Made by a program: the position numbers and the translations under genes
Notes under the pieces: model-generated
The model's database searches: none
The model's input: the letters and a program-made list of their open reading frames with translations, nothing else
Told to the model about the DNA's origin: nothing
Assembly (NCBI GenBank): GCA_016219375.1
Contig: JACRNC010000016.1
Span: forward strand, 282,006-346,005
Direction: 5' to 3'
DNA length: 64,000 nucleotides
Source of the DNA: Burkholderiales bacterium
Lineage (GTDB): Bacteria > Pseudomonadota > Gammaproteobacteria > Burkholderiales > Burkholderiaceae_C
Shown here: one piece after another, positions 59,487 through 64,000 of the stretch
Layout: each line of letters opens with the position of its first letter
Numbering within the stretch: the stretch's first letter is position 1

Positions 59487-60881
59487 ATGAAAGACGGATA
59501 TCTCGACTTCGCCAACTCCGCCCTGGGCGCCAAGCTGGTCAATGCCCTGGGCCTGCCCAAGCCGCTGCCGCTGGAGCGCCACCGTGCCGGCGCGCCCGTC
59601 ATCAACGGGCCGGTGCTGGTGGGCGGCGGCGGTGAGCCGCAGCTCTTCGATGCCCTGGCCGCCGTGTTCAGGTCCATCGGCGCGCAGACCCTGGCCCACG
59701 AGCGTGCGGTGCAGTGGATCCCCCGCGCCAATGCCGCCGGCCTGACCACCGGCCGCTGGAGCGGCGAGAAGGTCAAGGCCCTGGTGTTCGACGCCACCGG
59801 CCTGACCGACAGCACGCAGTCCGACGAGCTCTATCACTTCTTCCACGACGCCGCCCGCTCGGTGCTGACCTGCGGCCGCGTCATCGTGCTGGGCCGCCCG
59901 CCCGAGCAATGCCGCAGTCCGCGCCAGGCCACCATCCAGCGCGCGCTGGAAGGCCTGACCCGCTCGCTGGGCAAGGAACTGCGCAAGGGCATCAATGCCC
60001 AGCTGGTCTACGTGGCCGAGGGCGCCGAGGACCAGATCGAGTCCACGCTGCGCTTCCTGCTGTCGCCGCGCTCGGCCTATGTGTCGGGCCAGGTCATCCG
60101 CATCGGCCGCCCGGTGGGCACCACCGCTGCGCCGGCCGACTGGGCCAAGCCGCTGGCAGGCAAGAAGGTGCTGGTCACCGGCGCCTCGCGCGGCATCGGC
60201 GCGGCCATCGCCGAGGTGATGGCCCGCGACGGTGCGGAGGTCATCTGCCTGGATGTGCCGCAGGCCCAGGCCGGCCTGGAAGAGGTGGCGCGCAAGCTGA
60301 ACGGCAAGGCTCTGGCCCTGGACATCGGTGCCGAGGACGCGCCGCAGCGCCTGGTGGCTGCCGCCCAGGCCGACGGCGGCTGGGACGTGATCGTGCACAA
60401 CGCCGGCATCACCCGCGACAAGACCATCGCCAACATGAAGGATCACCTCTGGCAGATGGTGGTCAACGTCAACCTGTCCACGCAGGAGCGCATCAACGAC
60501 GCGCTGGTCGCCTCCGGCGCGCTCAAGCCCGGCGGGCGCATCGTCTGCGTGTCGTCCATCTCGGGCATCGCCGGCAACATGGGCCAGACCAACTACGCGG
60601 TGTCCAAGGCCGGCGTCATCGGCATGGTGCAGAGCAGCGCGCCGCTGCTGGCCGAGCGCGGCATCACCATCAATGCGGTGGCGCCGGGCTTCATCGAGAC
60701 GCAGATGACTGCGGCCATCCCGTTCGCCATCCGTGAGGCCGGCCGGCGCATGAACTCCATGAGCCAGGGCGGCCAGCCGGTGGACGTGGCCGAGACCATC
60801 GCCTGGTTCGCCAGCCCCGCGTCCAGCGCCCTGACCGGCAACGTCGTGCGCGTGTGCGGCCAGAGCCTGCTGGGCGCCTGA
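59487..60881 (+). CDS. Two-domain (high-molecular-weight) 3-oxoacyl reductase, FabG4 type
   Basis: Reductase of 464 residues made of two Rossmann folds. The N-terminal domain (about 1-215) is a degenerate SDR without a clear cofactor motif. The C-terminal domain has TGASRGIGAAIAEVMA near 229, HNAGITRDKTIANMK, and the catalytic Ser in VSSISGIAGNMGQ with NYAVSKAGVIG for Tyr and Lys, then PGFIETQMT. This layout equals mycobacterial FabG4, which uses NAD(H) and acts on 3-ketoacyl-CoA. ATG 59487 fits the family start MKDGYLDFANSALGAKLV. It follows the PsrA-like gene by 112 bp and precedes maoC by 22 bp; in beta-oxidation direction it would oxidise the 3-hydroxyacyl-CoA. Confidence 0.92.
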   Translation: MKDGYLDFANSALGAKLVNALGLPKPLPLERHRAGAPVINGPVLVGGGGEPQLFDALAAVFRSIGAQTLAHERAVQWIPRANAAGLTTGRWSGEKVKALVFDATGLTDSTQSDELYHFFHDAARSVLTCGRVIVLGRPPEQCRSPRQATIQRALEGLTRSLGKELRKGINAQLVYVAEGAEDQIESTLRFLLSPRSAYVSGQVIRIGRPVGTTAAPADWAKPLAGKKVLVTGASRGIGAAIAEVMARDGAEVICLDVPQAQAGLEEVARKLNGKALALDIGAEDAPQRLVAAAQADGGWDVIVHNAGITRDKTIANMKDHLWQMVVNVNLSTQERINDALVASGALKPGGRIVCVSSISGIAGNMGQTNYAVSKAGVIGMVQSSAPLLAERGITINAVAPGFIETQMTAAIPFAIREAGRRMNSMSQGGQPVDVAETIAWFASPASSALTGNVVRVCGQSLLGA

Positions 60882-60903
60882 GCGGCCAGACACCGCACCC
60901 GCC

Positions 60904-61812
60904 ATGTCCGCCACCGACACCCTCAACGCCCCCCGCGGCCCGGGATCCGCCATGAAGATCGTCGAGTTGAGCAGTGCACCGTCCGCGGTCAGCCTGTACA
61001 CCGCGGCCGTCGGCGCCAGCAGCAAGCGCCTGGCGGCCGTCGATCGCCTGCCCGAGCTGACCTATGTGCGGCCCGACGTGCGGGTCGATGCCGGCCATGT
61101 CGCCCGCTATGCCCAGGTCTGCGGCTTCACCCGCGAGCAGGGCGTGCCGCTGACCTATCCGCACATGCTGGCCTTTCCGCTGCACATGAAGCTGATCTGC
61201 TCCAGCAGCTTCCCTTGGCCGGTGATGGGCACGGTGCACCTGACCAACAGCGTGCGCCAGCACCGCCGCATCCAAGCCGGCGACCGGCTGCGGGTGGAGG
61301 CCACCTTCGGTGCGCTCACCGCCCATGACAAGGGCCAGCTCTTCTCGCTGCTCACTCGCGTGCTGCGCGACGGCGAGCTGGTGTGGGAGAGCGAGAGCGT
61401 CAACCTGCGCATGGGCGTGAAGGCGCCGCGCGGGCCGGCCTTCGAGAGCGCGCTGCTCTATGCCGCGCCGCTGTCGCGCCAGCTCGACTTCAGCGCCCCG
61501 GCGGGCATCGGCCGCCGCTACGGGCGGGTGTCGGGCGACATCAATCCCATCCACTTGAGCGCGCTGTCGGCCAAGCTCTTCGGCTTTCCGCGCGCCATCG
61601 CCCACGGCATGTGGACCAAGGCCCGCGCGCTGGCGGCCGTGCTGCCGCGCCAGGCGCTCGATGCCGGCTTTGCGCAGGTGGAGTTCAAGACGCCGCTCTT
61701 CCTGCCCGGGCGCGCGTCGCTGTGGACCGCCCCGCTGCCAGACGGCGTGCTCTTCGAGGTGCGCAACGGCCGCGGCGACAAGCCGCACCTGCGCGGCCGC
61801 GTGGCGCTCTAA
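60904..61812 (+). CDS. MaoC-family enoyl-CoA hydratase
   Basis: Hot-dog-fold (R)-specific hydratase of 302 residues. The C-terminal half has the hydratase-2 motif RVSGDINPIHLSALSAKLFG with catalytic Asp and His, followed by FPRAIAHGMWTKARAL. The N-terminal half is a second hot-dog-like part without that motif (GFTREQGVPLTYPHMLAFPL, TNSVRQHRRIQAGDRL), as in double-hot-dog HtdX/HtdY-type enzymes. It hydrates trans-2-enoyl-CoA to the (R)-3-hydroxy form, which suits the neighbouring FabG4-type enzyme. Translation of fabG4, maoC and thiolase is probably from one mRNA; a 10-11 bp repeat fills the spacer to the thiolase. Confidence 0.9.
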   Translation: MSATDTLNAPRGPGSAMKIVELSSAPSAVSLYTAAVGASSKRLAAVDRLPELTYVRPDVRVDAGHVARYAQVCGFTREQGVPLTYPHMLAFPLHMKLICSSSFPWPVMGTVHLTNSVRQHRRIQAGDRLRVEATFGALTAHDKGQLFSLLTRVLRDGELVWESESVNLRMGVKAPRGPAFESALLYAAPLSRQLDFSAPAGIGRRYGRVSGDINPIHLSALSAKLFGFPRAIAHGMWTKARALAAVLPRQALDAGFAQVEFKTPLFLPGRASLWTAPLPDGVLFEVRNGRGDKPHLRGRVAL

Positions 61813-61843
61813 GCCGCCTCCAGCCGCCCGCAAGCCGCCCGTC
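61812..61843. repeat. 10-11 bp tandem repeat, three copies
   Basis: AGCCGCCTCC (61812-61821), AGCCGCCCGCA (61822-61832) and AGCCGCCCGTC (61833-61843) start at the maoC stop codon and lie in the 70-bp spacer to the thiolase gene. Confidence 0.65.
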
Positions 61844-61882
61844 ATCCCGTCCCGATCGACCCTTTCTTCTCGCCATCCGCCC

Positions 61883-63172
61883 ATGAACACCATCCGTCGC
61901 GTCGCCGTCATCGGCGGCAACCGCATCCCCTTCGCCCGCTCCAACAGCGCCTACTCGCACGTCTCCAACCAGGAGATGCTCACCGCCGCGCTGCAGGGCC
62001 TGATCGACCGCTTCAACCTGCACGGCGTGCGCCTGGGCGACGTGGCCGGCGGCGCGGTGATGAAGCACTCGCGTGACTTCAACCTGGTGCGCGAGTCGGT
62101 GCTGTCCACCACGCTTGCGCCCGAGACACCCGCCTTCGACCTGCAGCAGGCCTGCGGCACCGGCCTGGAGGCGGCGATGCTGGTGGCCAACAAGATCGCC
62201 CTGGGCCACATCGAATCGGGCATCGCCTGCGGCGTGGACACCACCTCCGATGCGCCGATCGCCATCAACGAGAAGATGCGCAAGATCCTGCTGGAGGCCA
62301 ACCGCCAGAAGACCACCGGCAAGAAGCTGGCCACGGTCGCCAAGGTGCGCCCGAGCATGCTGGTCAAGCCGGCCATCCCGCGCAACAGCGAGCCGCGTAC
62401 CGGCCTGTCGATGGGCGAGCACTGCGAGCTCATGGCCAAGGAGTGGGCCATCCCGCGCGAGGAGCAGGACCAGCTTGCCCTGGCCAGCCACAAGAACATG
62501 GCGGCGGCCTATGAGCGCGGCTACTTCGCCGACCTGATCACGCCCTTCAAGGGCCTGACGCGCGACAACAACCTGCGCGCAGACCTCACGATCGAGAAGC
62601 TGCGCTCGCTCAAGCCTTGCTTCGACAAGAAGGTCAACCCCGGCCACGGCACGCTCACGCCCGGCAACTCCACGCCGCTGACCGATGGCGCATCCGCCGT
62701 GCTGCTCGCGTCCGAGGACTTCGCCCGCGAGCGCAATCTGCCGGTGCTGGCCTACCTGACCTTCAGCGAGGTGGCCGCAGTGGACTTCTTCGACAAGAAA
62801 GAGGGCCTGCTGATGGCGCCCGCCTACGCCGTGCCGCGCATGCTCAAGCGCGCCGGCCTGGCGCTGCAGGACTTCGACTTCTATGAGATCCACGAGGCCT
62901 TTGCCGCCCAGGTGCTGTGCACCCTCAAGGCCTGGGAGACGCCCGAGTACTGCCGCGAGCGCCTGGGCCTGCCCGGCGCGCTGGGCTCCATCGACCGCAG
63001 CAAGCTCAACATCAACGGCAGCTCGCTGGCCGCCGGGCACCCGTTTGCCGCCACCGGCGGGCGCATCGTCGCGACGCTGGCCAAGATGCTGGCCGAGCGC
63101 GGCAGCGGCCGCGGCCTGATCTCCATCTGCGCGGCCGGCGGCCAGGGCGTGGTGGCCATCCTGGAGCGTTGA
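61883..63172 (+). CDS. Acetyl-CoA acyltransferase (FadI-type thiolase)
   Basis: Thiolase of 429 residues that splits 3-ketoacyl-CoA to acetyl-CoA and a shortened acyl-CoA. The nucleophile Cys is in FDLQQACGTGLEAAMLV, with TGLSMGEHCELMAKEWAI, the His of the active site in FYEIHEAFAAQVL, LAAGHPFAATGGRIV, and the second Cys in ISICAAGGQGVVAIL. The length and the segment GNRIPFARSNSAYSHVSNQE put it nearer FadI than FadA. It completes the cycle with the preceding FabG4- and MaoC-type enzymes. ATG 61883 is the only sensible start. A 223-bp spacer then separates it from fadD. Confidence 0.94.
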   Translation: MNTIRRVAVIGGNRIPFARSNSAYSHVSNQEMLTAALQGLIDRFNLHGVRLGDVAGGAVMKHSRDFNLVRESVLSTTLAPETPAFDLQQACGTGLEAAMLVANKIALGHIESGIACGVDTTSDAPIAINEKMRKILLEANRQKTTGKKLATVAKVRPSMLVKPAIPRNSEPRTGLSMGEHCELMAKEWAIPREEQDQLALASHKNMAAAYERGYFADLITPFKGLTRDNNLRADLTIEKLRSLKPCFDKKVNPGHGTLTPGNSTPLTDGASAVLLASEDFARERNLPVLAYLTFSEVAAVDFFDKKEGLLMAPAYAVPRMLKRAGLALQDFDFYEIHEAFAAQVLCTLKAWETPEYCRERLGLPGALGSIDRSKLNINGSSLAAGHPFAATGGRIVATLAKMLAERGSGRGLISICAAGGQGVVAILER

Positions 63173-63395
63173 GCCGCCTGCGCGGGCGCTAGGGTTTGTC
63201 CCGGCGTCCGCCCAGGGGGCGCCAGAAGCCCCGCCCCGTATCATCTTTTTTCACATTTCCGTCGTTTTTCCAGGCGGCGTCAGCCCAGTGTCAGTGCACG
63301 GATCAGGCCGGCATGACAGGCATCCAGGCAGCGGCTGGTCCAGCAGGCCAGCGCCGTCCCGGGTTTCGCGGATCACGAATACCGAGGAGCACTCC
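63173..63395. other. 223-bp spacer between thiolase and fadD
   Basis: Contains a weak hairpin GGGGCG (63216-63221) and CGCCCC (63232-63237) followed, after 8 bp, by a run of six T (63246-63251), which might end the thiolase transcript. The downstream part is T-rich and may include the fadD promoter, though no clear hexamer pair is seen. No gene. Confidence 0.45.
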
Positions 63396-64000
63396 ATGAA
63401 CTCAGCAGCGCTGGCCTCCGCGGCCACCACCGCCGGCCGCTCGATGGTCAAGCCCGATGGCAGCACCGACCGCATCTGGCTGCAGTCCTACGTCAAGGGC
63501 GTGGTCGCCGACATCGACCTCAACCAGTACGAGTCGCTGAACCAGTATTTCGACGAGTGCATCGCCAAGTTCCGCAACCGCACGGCGTTCGTCAGCATCG
63601 GCACGGAGATGAGCTACGACACCTTCGACAAGAAGGTGAAGGCCTTTGCCGCCTGGCTGCAGTCGCAGGGCGTCAAGAAGGGCGATCGCGTCGCGATCAT
63701 GAGCCCCAACCTGTTCCAGTACCCGATCTGCCTTTTCGGCATCCTGCGCATCGGCGCGATCGTGGTCAACGTCAACCCGCTCTACACCGCCCGCGAGCTG
63801 GCCCACCAGCTCAAGGACAGCGGCGCGGAGACCATCGTCGTGATGGAGAACTTCGCCAAGACGCTGCAGGAGGCGCTGCCCGGCACGGCGGTCAAGCGCA
63901 TCGTCCTCACCCAGCTGGGCGACCTGCTGTCCGACGGCATCAACCTCAAGGGCCGGCTGCTCAACTTCGTGCTGCGCAAGGTGCAGAAGATGGTGCCGGC
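63396..64000 (+). CDS. fadD: Long-chain-fatty-acid-CoA ligase, N-terminal part
   Basis: Start of an AMP-forming acyl-CoA synthetase that runs off the window; about 201 residues are visible out of an expected 550-570. Residues seen are YESLNQYFDECIAKFRNRTA, MSYDTFDKKVKAFAAWLQSQ, GVKKGDRVAIMSPNLFQYPI, and NVNPLYTARELAHQLKDSGA with VVMENFAKTLQEAL, the typical N-terminal part of FadD. The ATP loop and catalytic Lys are outside. GAGGAG precedes ATG 63396 by 7 bp. In the operon context it activates the fatty acids whose CoA esters the upstream enzymes degrade, and it is a likely PsrA-regulated gene. Confidence 0.9.
   Translation, partial: MNSAALASAATTAGRSMVKPDGSTDRIWLQSYVKGVVADIDLNQYESLNQYFDECIAKFRNRTAFVSIGTEMSYDTFDKKVKAFAAWLQSQGVKKGDRVAIMSPNLFQYPICLFGILRIGAIVVNVNPLYTARELAHQLKDSGAETIVVMENFAKTLQEALPGTAVKRIVLTQLGDLLSDGINLKGRLLNFVLRKVQKMVP

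Noticed and set aside
58232-59815. Minus-strand open frame extending the alcohol dehydrogenase to over 900 residues
   Set aside because: The extension is antisense to the tetR gene; the conserved dehydrogenase N-terminus begins at 58231.
63216-63251. Rho-independent terminator after the thiolase
   Set aside because: Only a 6-bp stem with a 10-nt loop and an 8-nt gap to the T-run; mentioned in the spacer entry but not called as a terminator.

Overview
The window is a high-GC (about 70% by eye), densely coded chromosomal segment with no tRNA, rRNA, insertion sequence, prophage or CRISPR array that I can see. Gene content and protein style point to a betaproteobacterium of the order Burkholderiales (Comamonadaceae/Sphaerotilaceae type). 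The pointers are an ispD-ispF pair, OmpR/EnvZ, surE-pcm-nlpD-rlmD, a LivKHMGF system embedded in acyl-CoA genes, opgGH, and several TACAAT-type -10 elements a few bases from start codons. The genus cannot be fixed from sequence reading alone.

Layout. 0-4.2 kb: end of ispD, ispF, a convergent ompR-envZ operon with possible autoregulatory boxes, and a periplasmic SIMPL protein. 4.2-7.9 kb: a two-gene DNA modification/repair unit, a radical SAM protein followed by a DUF4130-UdgX fusion. This is the least understood system here. 7.9-11.1 kb: an orphan NarX/NarL-type two-component pair with a multi-spanning sensor. 11.3-15.7 kb: surE, pcm, nlpD, rlmD; rpoS, usually found in this cluster, is absent. 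15.8-20.0 kb: bacterial NHEJ (ligD, ku). 20.1-28.4 kb: a LysR regulator, a cysteine-rich copper-storage-like protein, rlhA, a DUF1624 membrane protein, a parvulin, bolA, yciB, msrB and a histone-deacetylase-like amidohydrolase.

28.5-45.2 kb is a long, wholly plus-strand acyl-CoA block: thioesterase, nitroreductase, acyl-CoA ligase, complete livK-H-M-G-F transporter, fadB-type bifunctional enzyme, large acyl-CoA dehydrogenase, two SDRs, PaaI thioesterase and an NADP-dependent MDR enzyme. It reads as uptake, activation and beta-oxidation of carboxylic acids. LivF carries Arg instead of the Walker A Lys. 45.3-52.6 kb: tex, a GST, a patatin-like hydrolase, sodC, an MntA/HepT toxin-antitoxin module and a CorC/HlyC protein. 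52.7-56.8 kb: opgG-opgH for osmoregulated periplasmic glucans.

57.1-64 kb: an iron-type alcohol dehydrogenase, then a PsrA-like TetR regulator with two matching CAAAC-N4-GTTT palindromes in its own upstream region, a two-domain FabG, a MaoC hydratase, a thiolase, and the start of fadD, which runs off the window. This is probably a fatty-acid-responsive beta-oxidation regulon.

A recurring oddity is that many spacers hold short degenerate tandem arrays (period 11-15 bp, 2-4 copies), each with a different unit. The same slippage-like repeats occur inside linkers of the DNA-repair proteins.
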